From Acidobacteriota bacterium (GTDB taxonomy: Bacteria > Acidobacteriota > UBA6911), in assembly GCA_012719355.1 (NCBI GenBank), contig JAAYAM010000214.1:1-64000 (forward strand): 64,000 bases of DNA. Reading direction: 5' to 3'. Position numbers and translations under genes: made by a program. The first letter of the stretch is position 1. Each line of letters starts with the position of its first letter. This document shows positions 21,574-33,728 of the stretch, piece by piece. The notes below the pieces were generated by a model. It saw only the letters and a program-made list of their open reading frames with translations, did not search any database and was not told the origin of the DNA.

Positions 21574-22539
21574 ATGAAAAAGCTAACTTGGCTCGCTCCG
21601 TTGTTTTTCGGTTTGGGTTTTCTCTATGCTACGCAGGCTAAAACCGTAGACAGGATTTTGGTCCAGGTAAACGATGACATAATCACCCAGTCGGAACTGA
21701 ACCGAGAGATGGAACAGGTACGTCGCGAGATGGCAGCCAGGTACACAGGAGATCAACTTGAGCAGATGGTCCGACAGGCGGAAAAGGCAACGCTGGAGGG
21801 CCTGATAAATCAGAAATTGCTCTACCAGAAGGCAATGGAACTTGAAATGGACGACAGCCACGTCGATTCCAGAGTGGCGAATATTATCCAGCAGATCATG
21901 AAGGAATACCAGATCAAGGACACCGAGACGCTGGAGGCCCAGCTGGAACAGCAGGGGTCAAGCCTGAGAGAACTGAGAGAGAACCTAAGAAAAAGGACCA
22001 TTGTCGAGGATCTGATCGGTGCCTTTGTCGGGTCCCGCATCACTCTACTGACCCCGGAAATCGAGAAATACTACAAGGACCATCAGAGTGACTTCGCGAC
22101 TCCGGAAGAAGTAACCCTCAGTGAGCTGATTGTATCGGAAGGAAGCGATACGGCCAGTCTGGAACGCGCCAACGCCCTCTACCAACGCCTGCAGAAGGGT
22201 GAATCCTTCCCTACTTTGGCCACCCAGTACTCCAAAGGCCGCACCGCATCCAAGGGAGGAGCCAGCGGCACCTACCTCGTATCGAAACTCAATGCCGCGA
22301 CCGTCAAGGCCATAGCAGGTTTGAAGGAAGGCGAGATTTCCACACCACAGAAGGTGAGCGAAGGCTATATTATCTACCGTATCGATGCACACAAGGAGGC
22401 CAGCGTCCGGCCCTTTGAAGAAGTCAAGGACGAGATCAAGAACCGCCTTTATGAGAAGAAGTTCAATCCCGAACTGGAGCGCTTTATCACTCAGTTGAAG
22501 GAAGACGCCTACATCCAGATCTTCTCGGAAATCAAATAA
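21574..22539 (+). CDS. SurA/PpiC-type periplasmic peptidyl-prolyl isomerase/chaperone
   Basis: Signal peptide, SurA_N-like (VDRILVQVNDDIITQSELNREM), rotamase region (GESFPTLATQYSKGRTASKGGASG). Confidence 0.88.
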   Translation: MKKLTWLAPLFFGLGFLYATQAKTVDRILVQVNDDIITQSELNREMEQVRREMAARYTGDQLEQMVRQAEKATLEGLINQKLLYQKAMELEMDDSHVDSRVANIIQQIMKEYQIKDTETLEAQLEQQGSSLRELRENLRKRTIVEDLIGAFVGSRITLLTPEIEKYYKDHQSDFATPEEVTLSELIVSEGSDTASLERANALYQRLQKGESFPTLATQYSKGRTASKGGASGTYLVSKLNAATVKAIAGLKEGEISTPQKVSEGYIIYRIDAHKEASVRPFEEVKDEIKNRLYEKKFNPELERFITQLKEDAYIQIFSEIK

Positions 22540-22578
22540 CCCGATTCTTGGTTGGAGAGAGGTAGGGGATAAACGTTT

Positions 22579-22600
22579 GGACGGCTCCGTGGAGCCGTCC
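22579..22600. terminator. Perfect hairpin downstream of surA-like gene, weak terminator candidate
   Basis: ggacggctcc-gt-ggagccgtcc 10-bp inverted repeat; no following T tract. Confidence 0.45.
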
Positions 22601-22987
22601 GGCCATTATCACTACCGTTTCTGACTTACAGAGCCAGAATCCGGCCAAGCCTGGCCCGAACTCAGCTCAACTACCAAAAAGGTCCCTGGCATCGCGGGAA
22701 GGGGCCGCGATAATCTCTTTAGCACTTGAGCCTCGCTCTGGGGCCAGAGCTTGGATAACGGAAAATTCCTCTATTCCCAAGCATCTTTCATGCCAGATCG
22801 CCGTCATCTGCGCTCACTGGATAAGTACCGTTATCACAGCAATTTACGTCACATTGCCCTCTCCCTTCATGCGGCTTCTCTTCCCTCACATTCAAAAAAT
22901 TGGATCGATTGATGGGAAATTTGGAGTCTTTTGGCCCCGCTGTGCCTTGGAACTCTTGAACTCGGAGGGGAAAAAGCCTGGCGAGAG

Positions 22988-23011
22988 GCGGGCTCCGGCG
23001 AGGGAGCCCGC
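22988..23011 (-). terminator. Hairpin downstream of pckA
   Basis: gcgggctcc...ggagcccgc 9-bp stem just past pckA end; a short T5 lies farther downstream on the minus strand. Confidence 0.5.
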
Positions 23012-23033
23012 ACAAAGACAGAGAGATATGGCC

Positions 23034-24704
23034 TTACCTGACCGCGGTGAACGAAGTCAGACGCTTCGGTCCAAATTCCTGGATGTGCTTCGGACAGCCG
23101 GAGCTCATCAACTTGAAGTTGTCGATGAAGCGGGCGGCCAGCGCATCGTACTTGCGGTAGTATTCCTCCCGGCTTCCCCAGGTGTTTGCGGGATCAAGTA
23201 TTTCAGAGGGGACTTCCGGACAAGCCTTGGGCACTTCGAACCCGAAAACCGGATCCTTCTGATACTCCATTTCCAGAAGGGTGCCGCTCAATGCTGCGTT
23301 CAGCAGTGCTCTGGTATAACGGATGCTGATGCGCTTCCCGACACCGAAGGGGCCGCCGGTCCAGCCGGTATTCACCAGCCAGCAGTTGGCGCCGTATCTG
23401 ATGATGCGCGCCTTGAGCATCTCGGCATACGTGTAGGGCGTGTGAACCATGAATGGGCCACCGAAGCAGGTGCTGAACGTGATCTCCGGCTCCGTACCGA
23501 GTCCAATCTCGGTTCCGGCGATTTTGCTCGTATAGCCTGAAATGAAGTGATAAATCGCCTGGTCCGGGCTCAATTTCGAAATCGGAGGCATTACGCCTGA
23601 AGCATCGCAGGTAAGAAAAATCACATTCCTCGGATGTCCCGCCATCTTGGCCGGCAGCGCATTGTCGATGTATTCAAGAGGATAGGCGGCGCGCGTATTC
23701 TCAGTGATTATGTCGTCATTCAGGTCGAGGTAACGCGTCATGGGGTCATAGACCACGTTCTCAAGGATGGTGCCGAATCTGCGGGTACACGCGTAAATCT
23801 GCGGCTCGGCATCTTCCGAAAGACGGATCACCTTGGCATAACACCCGCCCTCGAAATTGAAGATCCCGTTATCGCTCCAGCCATGCTCGTCATCGCCGAT
23901 CAGCTGCCGACCCGGATCGGCCGAAAGCGTCGTCTTCCCGGTCCCGGAGAGCCCGAAGAAGAGCGCAACGTCGCCGTCGGGACCCACATTTGCCGAGCAA
24001 TGCATCGGCAGCACTCCCTCGGTCGGCAGAAGATAGTTCATGACCGTGAAGATCGTCTTCTTGATTTCCCCACCATACGCCGACCCGCCGATAATCGCGA
24101 GTCTTTCCGCGAAATTCAAAATGATGAACGTATCTGTGCGAGTATTATCAACATTGGGATTGGCCTGGAAAGATGGCGCGCAGATTACCGTAAAATCCGG
24201 GATGTGGCGCCTCATCTCATCCAGAGTCTTGAGGTTGATGAACATCGTGCGGGCGAACAGGCTGTGCCAGGCTTTCTCGGTGATTATCCGAACCGGCATC
24301 CGGTACTCCGGATCCGAACCAGCATAGCAGTCCTGAACAAACAGGTCGCGCCCCTGAAGATAGCCCTGAAGGCGCGCATGTAGCGCGCTGAAATTGTCAG
24401 GGTTGAACGGGCGATTGTACTGGCCCCACCATATGCCGTCCCGGTTCGTCTGTTCCATGACCACGAATTTGTCTGCAGCAGCTCTTGCCGTGTGTTTGGC
24501 GGTGCTGACCAGAAACGGTCCCGCGTGGGCAAGACGCCCTTCCCCGCGGAAGACCGCCTCTTCATAAAGTGCGGGCGTGGGAAGATTCCAGTAGACCCTG
24601 TGCAGGTTTGTCAACCCGTGGTTCAACAGCCCGAATGCGCTGGCTCCCATCCCGGCTTCCTTCGCAGCCGGGGATGGAATATCAAGATAAAGATTCATAC
24701 CCAA
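23034..24704 (-). CDS. pckA: Phosphoenolpyruvate carboxykinase (ATP)
   Basis: FFGLSGTGKTTLSADPGRQLIGDDEHGW, IFNFEGGCYAKVIRLS, TGWTGGPFGVGKRISIRYTRALL. Confidence 0.98.
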   Translation of the reverse strand: MGMNLYLDIPSPAAKEAGMGASAFGLLNHGLTNLHRVYWNLPTPALYEEAVFRGEGRLAHAGPFLVSTAKHTARAAADKFVVMEQTNRDGIWWGQYNRPFNPDNFSALHARLQGYLQGRDLFVQDCYAGSDPEYRMPVRIITEKAWHSLFARTMFINLKTLDEMRRHIPDFTVICAPSFQANPNVDNTRTDTFIILNFAERLAIIGGSAYGGEIKKTIFTVMNYLLPTEGVLPMHCSANVGPDGDVALFFGLSGTGKTTLSADPGRQLIGDDEHGWSDNGIFNFEGGCYAKVIRLSEDAEPQIYACTRRFGTILENVVYDPMTRYLDLNDDIITENTRAAYPLEYIDNALPAKMAGHPRNVIFLTCDASGVMPPISKLSPDQAIYHFISGYTSKIAGTEIGLGTEPEITFSTCFGGPFMVHTPYTYAEMLKARIIRYGANCWLVNTGWTGGPFGVGKRISIRYTRALLNAALSGTLLEMEYQKDPVFGFEVPKACPEVPSEILDPANTWGSREEYYRKYDALAARFIDNFKLMSSGCPKHIQEFGPKRLTSFTAVR

Positions 24705-25912
24705 TCCCTCACTAGTTTTCTTTCGCCCAGATATAGCTCATTTGGAGAGTTCGGATCGAGGGCCCATTTGATCCGCTCCATCCCCTCCATGGTGTCTTTG
24801 ATCGTCCCGCAGAAGCTGATCCGGAGATGGCCTTCCATCCCAAAGTCTACCCCGGGCATAACCAGGACTCTAACCTTCTCCAGAAGGAATTCGGCCAGCT
24901 TCCTCGAATCTTTCATGTAAGCGCTGAAATCAGGGAAGGAATAGAAGGTCCCGGATGGTTTTCTCACATGCACTCCGTCCATCGACTCCAGGCGCTCAAC
25001 CAGGACGTTGCGGTTGTTCTGCAGACTCATCCGAAGGCTCTCTACTGAATTCTGGACGCCGTTCAGTGCGCCGACGGCCGCCCACTGGGCAGGAGCGGAG
25101 GGACCTGAAGTCTGCTGCGACTGAATGTTGGTCATGGCAGCAACAACTTCCTTGTTGGCTATTGCCCAGCCGATCCGGAATCCCGTCATCGCGTACATCT
25201 TGGAAACGCAGTTCACCACTATGAGCTTTGAGCTTTCGGTGTGGTTCGTCGCATAGTGGTAGCAGTTGACCGGCGTGATGTCATCGAAGATCAACCTGTT
25301 GTAGGTGTCATCCATGATGAGGTAGAGGTTCTTCTTCTCGCAAAGCCTCACTACCTCGGCGATGAAGTCTTCCGAATACACAGCACCGGAGGGATTATTC
25401 GGGCTATTGAGAATGATGGCCTTGGTGTACTGGCCGACCGCATCGGCGATTTCCTGCACCGTCGGCTGAAAAGATCCGTCCTCGGCCTTGACCGGCACCG
25501 GGATTCCCCCGGCAAGCTTCACCATTTCGGGATAGCTGACCCAGTAAGGAGTCGGATAGATCACCTCGTCCTTGGGCTCGAGGATCGTATAAAGAGCCAC
25601 CATTATCGCCTGCTTCGCACCGTTTGATGCAATCACATTCTTCGGTGAAACGAGCTTGTCATAGTGCTCTTCGGTATAACGGATAATCGCCTTCTTCAAA
25701 GCAACAATGCCGTCTGCAGGAGTGTAGCGGACTTCTCCCGTGTTGACCATGGCGGTGCAGTTGATGATCGCGTCGATAGGGGCTCTGCTCTTGGGCTCCC
25801 CTCCGCCGAGGTGAATGATCGGTTCACCCTTTTCCCTCAGCAACGCGGCTGTTTCGTTCAGCTTCAGAGTAGGTGATTCTTTAATGGATCTCGCAAGTTG
25901 ACTGATGCTCAC
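24695..25912 (-). CDS. Class I pyridoxal phosphate-dependent aminotransferase (aspartate aminotransferase-like)
   Basis: ILNSPNNPSGAVYSEDFI, VVNCVSKMYAMTGFRIGWAIAN (PLP Lys region), LRISFC. Confidence 0.93.
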   Translation of the reverse strand: MSISQLARSIKESPTLKLNETAALLREKGEPIIHLGGGEPKSRAPIDAIINCTAMVNTGEVRYTPADGIVALKKAIIRYTEEHYDKLVSPKNVIASNGAKQAIMVALYTILEPKDEVIYPTPYWVSYPEMVKLAGGIPVPVKAEDGSFQPTVQEIADAVGQYTKAIILNSPNNPSGAVYSEDFIAEVVRLCEKKNLYLIMDDTYNRLIFDDITPVNCYHYATNHTESSKLIVVNCVSKMYAMTGFRIGWAIANKEVVAAMTNIQSQQTSGPSAPAQWAAVGALNGVQNSVESLRMSLQNNRNVLVERLESMDGVHVRKPSGTFYSFPDFSAYMKDSRKLAEFLLEKVRVLVMPGVDFGMEGHLRISFCGTIKDTMEGMERIKWALDPNSPNELYLGERKLVRDWV

Positions 25913-26119
25913 AGAATTAAAAACCCCCTTCGGTATGGGTTCATGAAACGGTTAAACGCAGATTGGTAAGTATACGGGACAGAGGGGCCCTTCACGCAAG
26001 GGAAAACTTTCTCAGAGCTACGCACTTCCCGTCCTGCGGTTCGCTCGACTGCCTTTTCTTCTTCCTTCCACGCTTTCGTAAGATCCTGTATAGTACATGA
26101 CGATTTTGTAGAGACTCAT

Positions 26120-27649
26120 ATGCGCGATGCCGAGAGTGAGACAAAGAAGCTGGCGACACTCCTCGAGATGAACCACGCTCTTTCCGGTACGCTCAATCTC
26201 AAGCACTCCCTGCACAAGGTCCTGGAAATCCTCGAACACCGCCATGGCGTGTTTCGAAGCGCCGTCACGCTCCTTAATTCCGACTCCGAGCTCTACATCG
26301 AAGCTTCCAACGGTATTACGGCCCAGGGACAGCGGGCCCTGTACAAGTTGGGAGAAGGGGTGACGGGAAGAGTGGTAGAAAGCGGGAAACCGGTCGTAAT
26401 CCCGCAGGCGAGCCGTGAACCCATGCTGCTGAACCGCGCCGCTCAGCGCAAGGGACTCAAACAGGAACTCAGCTTCATCTGCGTCCCTATCGTGTTGGGC
26501 CGCAAGACTGTCGGAGCGCTTGCGGTGGACCTGGTTTTCAGGGAAGGCCGGGACTACGACAGGTCTTTGAAGTTCCTGCGAGTGATCGCGTCCATGATCG
26601 GCCAGGCCGTCAGGGTCGAGCGGCTTGTTGAGGCTGAGACGAAAAGACTGGTCGACGAAAACATCCACCTGCGCGAAGAACTCCGGGAACGCTACGATTT
26701 CTCTAACATGGTAGGTGGCAGCGGCAGCATGCGCCATGTGTACGAGCAGATTGCGCAGGTGGCGGGAACTGGCACCACGGTACTGATAAGGGGAGAATCC
26801 GGAACCGGCAAGGAACTGATCGCGCACGCCATACACTATAATTCCCCACGGGCGAAGAAACCCTTCGTCAAGGTTAGCTGCGCCGCACTCCCCGATACCC
26901 TGATCGAATCCGAACTCTTCGGTTATGAAAAAGGAGCTTTCACCGGTGCCCAGGGACGCAAGCCTGGGCGGTTCGAAATGGCTGAAGGGGGGACTCTGTT
27001 CCTGGACGAAATCGGCGACCTGAACCTCACAACCCAGATCAAGCTGTTGAGGGTCATCCAGGAGCGGGAATTTGAGCGTCTCGGCGGCACAGAAACAATC
27101 AAGGTCAAGGTACGGCTGATCGCCGCCACAAACAAGGATCTCGAGAAGGCCATCACCGACGGAAGTTTTCGCGAAGACCTGTACTACCGGCTGAACGTAT
27201 TCACCATTTTTGTCCCGCCGCTGCGCGAGAGAAAGCCGGACGTCATGGCGCTGGCGGACTATTTCCTCGAAAAATTCACCAAGGAACACAGGAAGAGTAT
27301 CAGGCGCATATCGACGCCGGCCATAGATATGCTGATGAGCTATCACTGGCCCGGGAATGTCCGGGAGCTCGAAAACGCAATTGAACGGGCTGTGCTGATA
27401 TGCGACGGGACGGTGGTGCACGCGCACCATCTCCCTCCCACTCTCCAAACGGCCGAATCATCCGGCACCATAGTCAAGGTGTCGCTCAATGACGCCGTAA
27501 CATCGTATGAGAAAGACTTGATTCTGGACGCACTAAAAACCACACGGGGAAACTGCAGCAGGGCCGCCCGCCTGCTCGGCACCACGGAACGTATTCTAAA
27601 CTACAAGGTGAAGAAATACCGGATTGCCCCCTCCCGTTTCAAGAAATAG
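26120..27649 (+). CDS. GAF + sigma54-interacting AAA+ + Fis HTH regulator (NifA-like architecture)
   Basis: GESGTGKELIAHAIHYNSPR, ELFGYEKGAFTGAQGRKPGRFEMAEGGTLFLDEIGD (GAFTGA), C-terminal Fis-like HTH. Confidence 0.95.
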   Translation: MRDAESETKKLATLLEMNHALSGTLNLKHSLHKVLEILEHRHGVFRSAVTLLNSDSELYIEASNGITAQGQRALYKLGEGVTGRVVESGKPVVIPQASREPMLLNRAAQRKGLKQELSFICVPIVLGRKTVGALAVDLVFREGRDYDRSLKFLRVIASMIGQAVRVERLVEAETKRLVDENIHLREELRERYDFSNMVGGSGSMRHVYEQIAQVAGTGTTVLIRGESGTGKELIAHAIHYNSPRAKKPFVKVSCAALPDTLIESELFGYEKGAFTGAQGRKPGRFEMAEGGTLFLDEIGDLNLTTQIKLLRVIQEREFERLGGTETIKVKVRLIAATNKDLEKAITDGSFREDLYYRLNVFTIFVPPLRERKPDVMALADYFLEKFTKEHRKSIRRISTPAIDMLMSYHWPGNVRELENAIERAVLICDGTVVHAHHLPPTLQTAESSGTIVKVSLNDAVTSYEKDLILDALKTTRGNCSRAARLLGTTERILNYKVKKYRIAPSRFKK

Positions 27650-27736
27650 CCCGGCATATTGAATCTGGGGTGTAAAGCATCTACCGTTTTTTGGGGACGA
27701 CAGGGGCGTCAGGCCCTGAAAGAAAGTAGAGGGTGA

Positions 27737-30700
27737 ATGGAGAGATCGGAAAACAACAACGCACTCCCGGAACCACAAGGCCTGTATGACCCGCGGTTTG
27801 AGCGGGATGCCTGCGGACTCGGATTCATCGCCAGCATCAAGGGACAGGCATCGCACGAAATCATCGTCAAAGGCATTCAAATCCTCGTCAACCTGCAGCA
27901 CAGAGGGGCAAGTGGCAGCGACCCGGTAACCGGCGACGGAGCCGGCGTATTGATTCAGATTCCGCATCGCTATTTCGAGCGCGAGTGTGCGAAACTCGGT
28001 TTCACACTGCCGCTCCCCGGCGAGTATGGAATCGGAATGGTTTTCCTGCCGGTTGAGCGCCACCAGCGGCTGCTGTGCGAAGGCATTCTGGAGCGAATCG
28101 TACATGAAGAAGGGCTTGCAGTTCTGGGATGGAGAGACACCCCTATCGCAGCCGATTCTATCGGGCGCCTTGCCCGCGCCTCTCAGCCGTACATAGAGCA
28201 GATCTTCGTCCGACGGGCCCCCGGGATGGACCAGGAAACGCTGGAGCGAAAGCTGTACGTCATCCGAAAACGTACGGAAGCGGAGGTGGAGCGATCCGAA
28301 ATCCGGGACAAGAATTTCTTCGCAATTCCCTCGTTGTCGTCCCGCACAATTGTCTACAAGGGACTCCTGCTAGCGACCCAGATAGCGAACTTCTACAAAG
28401 AGCTTTCCGACCCCCTTGCCTCGAGCGCGCTGTGCCTTGTGCACCAGCGCTTCTCAACCAATACCTTCCCGACATGGCAGCTTGCCCATCCTTTCCGCTT
28501 CATCTGCCACAATGGTGAGATCAATACCTTGAGAGGAAACAGGGCCTGGATGGAAGCGCGCCAGTCAACGCTTGCATCCCCACTTTTCGATGACATCAAG
28601 AAGCTTTTCCCGATTGTCATGCCGGGCGGGAGCGATTCCGCCATTCTCGACAACGTTGTGGAACTGCTCTACATGTCCGGACGCAGCCTCCCGCATGCCA
28701 TGGCAATGCTGATCCCGGAGGCATGGGACGGCGACCCGTCAATGCCTCCTGCCAAGAGGGCTTTCTACGAATATCATGCATCCCTCATTGAACCATGGGA
28801 CGGCCCGGCGGCGATCGCGTTTACCGACGGCCGCGTCATCGGTGCGACGCTTGACCGGAACGGTCTTCGTCCGGCACGCTACCTGGTAACAAACGACGAT
28901 CTCGTCATCATGGCTTCAGAGACCGGCGTTCTCCCGGCCAGATCCGAAGAGATCAGATTCAAAGGGCGCCTGCAGCCGGGCCGCATGTTACTCGTCGACA
29001 TGGAAGCAGGACAGATCGTGCCCGATAGGAAGCTAAAAGAGGACTTGGCGGCGCGCCGTCCTTACCGGCAGTGGCTCACGGAGAATCAGACTACGCTAAA
29101 CGATCTTCCGGATCCGCCCCGTTGGCACCCGACCGATTTCGACTCCATCCTGCAGAGGCAGCGATCGTTCGGATACACACGCGAAGACCTTCAGATGATC
29201 CTGGTTCCGATGGTTACCCAGGCGCAGGAACCCGTGGGGTCGATGGGAACCGACACTCCACTGGCGTGCCTGTCCGACCGGCCGCAGCTCCTGTTCAACT
29301 ATTTCAAACAACTCTTTGCGCAGGTGACGAATCCGGCGATCGACCCCATCCGGGAAGAACTGGTGATGTCACTCACCAGCTTTATCGGCAGTCAACGCAA
29401 TCTTCTGGATGAAACGCCGCAGCACTGCCATACACTGAAACTCAGCCACCCGATCCTGACCAATCATGATCTGGAGAAATTACGTCGCCTCTCCTGGGGC
29501 GATTTCCTTGCCACCACGCTCCCGATGTTCTGGCGCCCGGACGGAGGAGGTAGGGAGCTGGAGAGAGCTCTTGCGGGGCTCTGCCGCCGTGCTTCGCTGG
29601 CGATAAAGTCGGGCTATACAGTCCTGATCCTCTCCGATCGCGGCATAGAGCAGGACTGGGCCCCGATACCAAGCCTTCTCGCCCTGACGGCCGTGCACAA
29701 CCACCTGGTGCGGGAGAAGACCCGAACCCAGGCGGGCATCATCGTCGAATCGGGGGAACCGAGAGAAGTCATGCACTTCGCGCTTCTGCTGGGATACGGA
29801 GCAAGTGCGGTCAATCCTTACCTTGCCATCGAGACAATCGGGGACCTGCACCGCAAAGGGTGGCTTCCGGAAGGGATGTCGTTGGAGGCGGCCGTCCACA
29901 ACTACGAGAAAGCAATCAACAAGGGCCTCCTCAAGGTCCTCTCCAAGATGGGAATCTCGACGCTGCAAAGCTACCAGGGAGCGCAGGCATTCGAAGCAAT
30001 CGGCCTCAACAGATCCGTTGTCGATCAGTACTTCACCGGGACTCCCTCCCGCATCGAAGGGGTCGGACTCGAGGTGCTGGCACAGGAGGTCAAAACTCGG
30101 CACGACCACGCGTTTTCTGCCGTGAGTGAAGCTGAATGCGAACTCGAATCAGGCGGACAGTACCATTACCGGGTCGAGGGGGAATACCACCTGTTCAATC
30201 CGGATACCATCAGCAAGCTCAGACATTCGGTCAGGTCCTCGAGCCAGGAAACATACCGGGAATACGCACAGCTGGTGAACGATCAGAGCCGGAAGCTCTG
30301 CACCCTGCGCGGACTGATGCGCCTGCGGAAAGCAGTCCATGAATTGCCGCTGGACAAGGTCGAACCGGCAAGCGAGATCGTGAAACGATTTGCCACCGGG
30401 GCGATGTCGTTCGGATCGATCAGCAAAGAGGCGCACGAAACACTCGCGGTAGCGATGAACCGCATAGGTGCGCGTTCAAATACGGGAGAAGGTGGAGAGG
30501 ATGAAGAGCGGTTCGCACGCGATCCGAACGGCGACTGGAGGAGAAGCGCAATCAAACAGGTAGCATCAGGAAGATTCGGTGTCACCACCAATTATCTTGT
30601 AAATGCCGACGAGCTTCAGATCAAGATCGCCCAGGGTGCAAAACCGGGAGAAGGAGGACAACTTCCGGGTCACAAAGTGGATGAGGTCATCGCCAGGGTG

Positions 30701-32287
30701 CGCCACTCGATCCCCGGGGTACAGCTGATCTCTCCACCCCCGCACCACGACATCTACTCGATCGAAGACCTGGCACAGCTGATCTACGATCTGAAAAATG
30801 TCAATCCGCAGGCGCGAATCTCTGTGAAGCTGGTCGCCGAGGTGGGAGTGGGGGTTGTTGCCGCGGGAGTCGCAAAAGCTCACGCCGACGCCATCCTGAT
30901 CAGCGGACATGACGGCGGCACCGGCGCGTCGCCCCTGACCTCGATCAAACACTCGGGAGTCCCCTGGGAACTCGGGCTTGCCGAAACCCAACAGGTGCTC
31001 GTTCTCAACGATCTGCGCAGCCGTGTCCGCCTCCAGACGGACGGGAAACTGCAGACAGGCCGCGACGTGGTAATTGCAGCGCTGCTCGGCGCGGAGGAGT
31101 TCGGTTTCTCGACTGCCCCTCTTGTTTCGCTCGGCTGCATAATGATGCGCAAATGCCACCTGAATACGTGCCCGGTCGGAATAGCGACGCAGGATCCTCA
31201 GCTGCGGAAGAAATTCGAGGGGCAGCCGGAACATCTCATCAATTACCTCTTCTTCGTGGCGGGTGAAGTGCGGGAATTGATGGCGAGCATGGGCTTCTCA
31301 TCGATGGACGAGATGATCGGACGGGTCGACATGCTGGACATGCAGGATACCATCGATCACTGGAAGGCACAGGGGCTCGATTTCTCATCAATTCTCTACG
31401 TCCCGCCTGTTCCAGGACGCGTCGGCCGCCGATGCCTGATACCCCAGAGCCACGGACTCGAGCAGGCTTTGGACTACAGACTGATCGATTACGCAAGAGA
31501 TGCACTTGAAACCGGAACCCGCATCGAGATCAAGCTCCCGATCCGTAACATCCATCGCACTGTCGGGGCGATGCTGAGCGGCGAGATCGCGCGTCGCACC
31601 GGTTCCGGTGGATTGCCCGACGACACTGTCCGGTTCCATTTCACCGGTTCCGCGGGGCAGAGTTTCGGAGCGTTTCTCGTGAAGGGAGTCACCCTCACAC
31701 TCGAGGGAGACGCAAACGACTATGTCGGGAAAGGGCTCTCAGGGGGAAGAATCATAGTATATCCTCCGAAGGAATCCACATTCTCCCCCGAAGAAAGCAT
31801 CATTGTCGGAAACGTGGTCCTGTACGGGGCCACCAGCGGCGAGGCGTTTTTCAACGGAATGGCCGGCGAGAGATTCGCAGTCCGGAATTCCGGAGCAACA
31901 GCCATTGTCGAAGGTGTCGGAGATCACGCCTGCGAATACATGACGCGTGGAACCGTCGTCGTTCTGGGGGAAACCGGAAGAAATTTCGCCGCGGGAATGA
32001 CCGGAGGAATCGCGTATGTTCTCGATGAGACGGGCGAATTCAGCTCGGGGCGCTGTAACCGCGCCAGTGTCGATTTGGAACAGCTGCAGGAAGACGACAT
32101 AGCATTGCTCCAGGAACTGATCAGGCGTCATCACGCTCTCACCGGAAGTCCCCGCGCCCGGCGCATACTCGATGATTGGCGGCAGGTACTGCCACAGTTC
32201 GTAAAAGTGTTCCCGCAGGAATACAGGCGTGTCCTGAATATGGCTGTCGACGACAGCCGGAAAGCGAGTCAGGTCGTCAATGGGTAA
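27737..32287 (+). CDS. gltB: Glutamate synthase large subunit
   Basis: Cys after initial segment ([14 protein letters not shown]), GATase2 domain, FMN domain ([28 protein letters not shown]), GXGXG domain. Confidence 0.98.
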   Translation: MERSENNNALPEPQGLYDPRFERDACGLGFIASIKGQASHEIIVKGIQILVNLQHRGASGSDPVTGDGAGVLIQIPHRYFERECAKLGFTLPLPGEYGIGMVFLPVERHQRLLCEGILERIVHEEGLAVLGWRDTPIAADSIGRLARASQPYIEQIFVRRAPGMDQETLERKLYVIRKRTEAEVERSEIRDKNFFAIPSLSSRTIVYKGLLLATQIANFYKELSDPLASSALCLVHQRFSTNTFPTWQLAHPFRFICHNGEINTLRGNRAWMEARQSTLASPLFDDIKKLFPIVMPGGSDSAILDNVVELLYMSGRSLPHAMAMLIPEAWDGDPSMPPAKRAFYEYHASLIEPWDGPAAIAFTDGRVIGATLDRNGLRPARYLVTNDDLVIMASETGVLPARSEEIRFKGRLQPGRMLLVDMEAGQIVPDRKLKEDLAARRPYRQWLTENQTTLNDLPDPPRWHPTDFDSILQRQRSFGYTREDLQMILVPMVTQAQEPVGSMGTDTPLACLSDRPQLLFNYFKQLFAQVTNPAIDPIREELVMSLTSFIGSQRNLLDETPQHCHTLKLSHPILTNHDLEKLRRLSWGDFLATTLPMFWRPDGGGRELERALAGLCRRASLAIKSGYTVLILSDRGIEQDWAPIPSLLALTAVHNHLVREKTRTQAGIIVESGEPREVMHFALLLGYGASAVNPYLAIETIGDLHRKGWLPEGMSLEAAVHNYEKAINKGLLKVLSKMGISTLQSYQGAQAFEAIGLNRSVVDQYFTGTPSRIEGVGLEVLAQEVKTRHDHAFSAVSEAECELESGGQYHYRVEGEYHLFNPDTISKLRHSVRSSSQETYREYAQLVNDQSRKLCTLRGLMRLRKAVHELPLDKVEPASEIVKRFATGAMSFGSISKEAHETLAVAMNRIGARSNTGEGGEDEERFARDPNGDWRRSAIKQVASGRFGVTTNYLVNADELQIKIAQGAKPGEGGQLPGHKVDEVIARVRHSIPGVQLISPPPHHDIYSIEDLAQLIYDLKNVNPQARISVKLVAEVGVGVVAAGVAKAHADAILISGHDGGTGASPLTSIKHSGVPWELGLAETQQVLVLNDLRSRVRLQTDGKLQTGRDVVIAALLGAEEFGFSTAPLVSLGCIMMRKCHLNTCPVGIATQDPQLRKKFEGQPEHLINYLFFVAGEVRELMASMGFSSMDEMIGRVDMLDMQDTIDHWKAQGLDFSSILYVPPVPGRVGRRCLIPQSHGLEQALDYRLIDYARDALETGTRIEIKLPIRNIHRTVGAMLSGEIARRTGSGGLPDDTVRFHFTGSAGQSFGAFLVKGVTLTLEGDANDYVGKGLSGGRIIVYPPKESTFSPEESIIVGNVVLYGATSGEAFFNGMAGERFAVRNSGATAIVEGVGDHACEYMTRGTVVVLGETGRNFAAGMTGGIAYVLDETGEFSSGRCNRASVDLEQLQEDDIALLQELIRRHHALTGSPRARRILDDWRQVLPQFVKVFPQEYRRVLNMAVDDSRKASQVVNG

Positions 32288-33692
32288 GGTTACCGGTTTT
32301 ATGGAATACACGAGGGAGACGCCGGAGAGGCGGCCCGTCAGCGAGCGCATCCAGGACTTCTTTCCCGTTTACATCCCGCTCTCCGGAGAGAGTCTCCGGA
32401 AACAGGGGGCGAGATGCATGGACTGCGGGGTTCCATTCTGTCATACCGGGTGCCCGCTGAATAACCTCATCCCGGACTGGAACGACCTGGTCTATCGTGA
32501 CAGGTGGCATGACGCGATACGCGCTCTGCACTCCACAAACAACTTTCCCGAGTTCACAGGGCTTGTCTGCCCTGCTCCATGCGAGGCTTCATGCGTACTG
32601 GGCATCAACGAGCCTCCCGTATCAATCAAGGCCATCGAACATGCGATAGTCGAGAGAGCTTTCCACGAAGGATGGATTGTTCCGGAAGTACCCGAAATCA
32701 GGACGGGAAGACGCGTGGCGGTGATCGGTTCCGGTCCTTCAGGGCTTGCGGCGGCTCAGCAGCTGAATCGCGCCGGCCATAACGTGGTCGTGTTTGAAAA
32801 GGCCGACCGGATCGGCGGCATCCTCCGTTACGGCATACCGGATTTCAAACTTGAGAAGGGGGTGCTCGACCGCAGGCTCGACCAGTTGATGAAGGAAGGG
32901 ATTGAGTTCCAGCCCCGGTCACACGTAGGTGTCGATCTTTCTATCGAAGTGCTGCGTCGCAAATTCGATGCGGTTCTTCTTGCAGGGGGAGCAGAGCATC
33001 CCAGAGATCTGAATGTGCCGGGACGCGAACTGAAGGGCATACACTTTGCCATGGAATTCCTGACGCAGCAGAACCGGCGCTGCGCCGGCGACCGGGTGGG
33101 ATCAAAGAACGAAATCCTCGCCACAGGCAAGCGCGTTATCATCATCGGCGGCGGCGATACGGGGGCTGACTGTCTGGGCACCGCGCACCGGCAACGGGCG
33201 CTTTCCGTTCACCAGCTCGAAATCATGCCCATGCCCCCCGAGGAGCGGGCTCCCCATACTCCCTGGCCACAATGGCCTCTGATGCTGCGCGTCGAAAGCT
33301 CTCACGAAGAGGGTGGCTTGCGGGAATGGAGCACCGCGACTCTCAGATTCTCCGGTTATGAGAAGGGGAACGTCGCAAGACTTCACACTACGCGAGTTGG
33401 TCCGCCCCCTTCATTCGAACCGATTCCGGAATCCGAGACCGAACTCGAAGCCGACCTTGTGCTGCTCGCACTCGGATTTGCCGGCCCGTCAAAGAACCCG
33501 CTGCTGAATCAGCTCGGGATCTCGATGGACTCGCGTGGAAATGTCGCCACAGACGCAAACTACATGACTTCGGTGCCCGGCGTTTTCGCAGCGGGAGATA
33601 TGCGGCGGGGACAGTCGCTCGTCGTATGGGCAATAAGCGAGGGCCGCCAAGCGGCTCACTGCATCAACCAGTATCTGCGGACTATCAGGTAA
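32280..33692 (+). CDS. gltD: Glutamate synthase small subunit
   Basis: [31 protein letters not shown] motif [22 protein letters not shown]; overlaps gltB stop. Confidence 0.97.
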   Translation: MGKVTGFMEYTRETPERRPVSERIQDFFPVYIPLSGESLRKQGARCMDCGVPFCHTGCPLNNLIPDWNDLVYRDRWHDAIRALHSTNNFPEFTGLVCPAPCEASCVLGINEPPVSIKAIEHAIVERAFHEGWIVPEVPEIRTGRRVAVIGSGPSGLAAAQQLNRAGHNVVVFEKADRIGGILRYGIPDFKLEKGVLDRRLDQLMKEGIEFQPRSHVGVDLSIEVLRRKFDAVLLAGGAEHPRDLNVPGRELKGIHFAMEFLTQQNRRCAGDRVGSKNEILATGKRVIIIGGGDTGADCLGTAHRQRALSVHQLEIMPMPPEERAPHTPWPQWPLMLRVESSHEEGGLREWSTATLRFSGYEKGNVARLHTTRVGPPPSFEPIPESETELEADLVLLALGFAGPSKNPLLNQLGISMDSRGNVATDANYMTSVPGVFAAGDMRRGQSLVVWAISEGRQAAHCINQYLRTIR

Positions 33693-33696
33693 GCAG

Positions 33697-33720
33697 GGCA
33701 GGAAGCGCTCACTTCCTGCC
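33697..33720. terminator. Bidirectional terminator between convergent gltD and CoA-transferase
   Basis: ggcaggaag-cgctca-cttcctgcc 9-bp perfect stem, followed by ttatt. Confidence 0.7.
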
Positions 33721-33728
33721 TTATTCCA

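Noticed and set aside
26018-27448. 476-aa ORF on the minus strand opposite the sigma54 regulator
   Set aside because: Complete overlap with a well-supported GAF/AAA+/Fis CDS; composition looks like a codon-bias shadow and no domain motifs are recognisable
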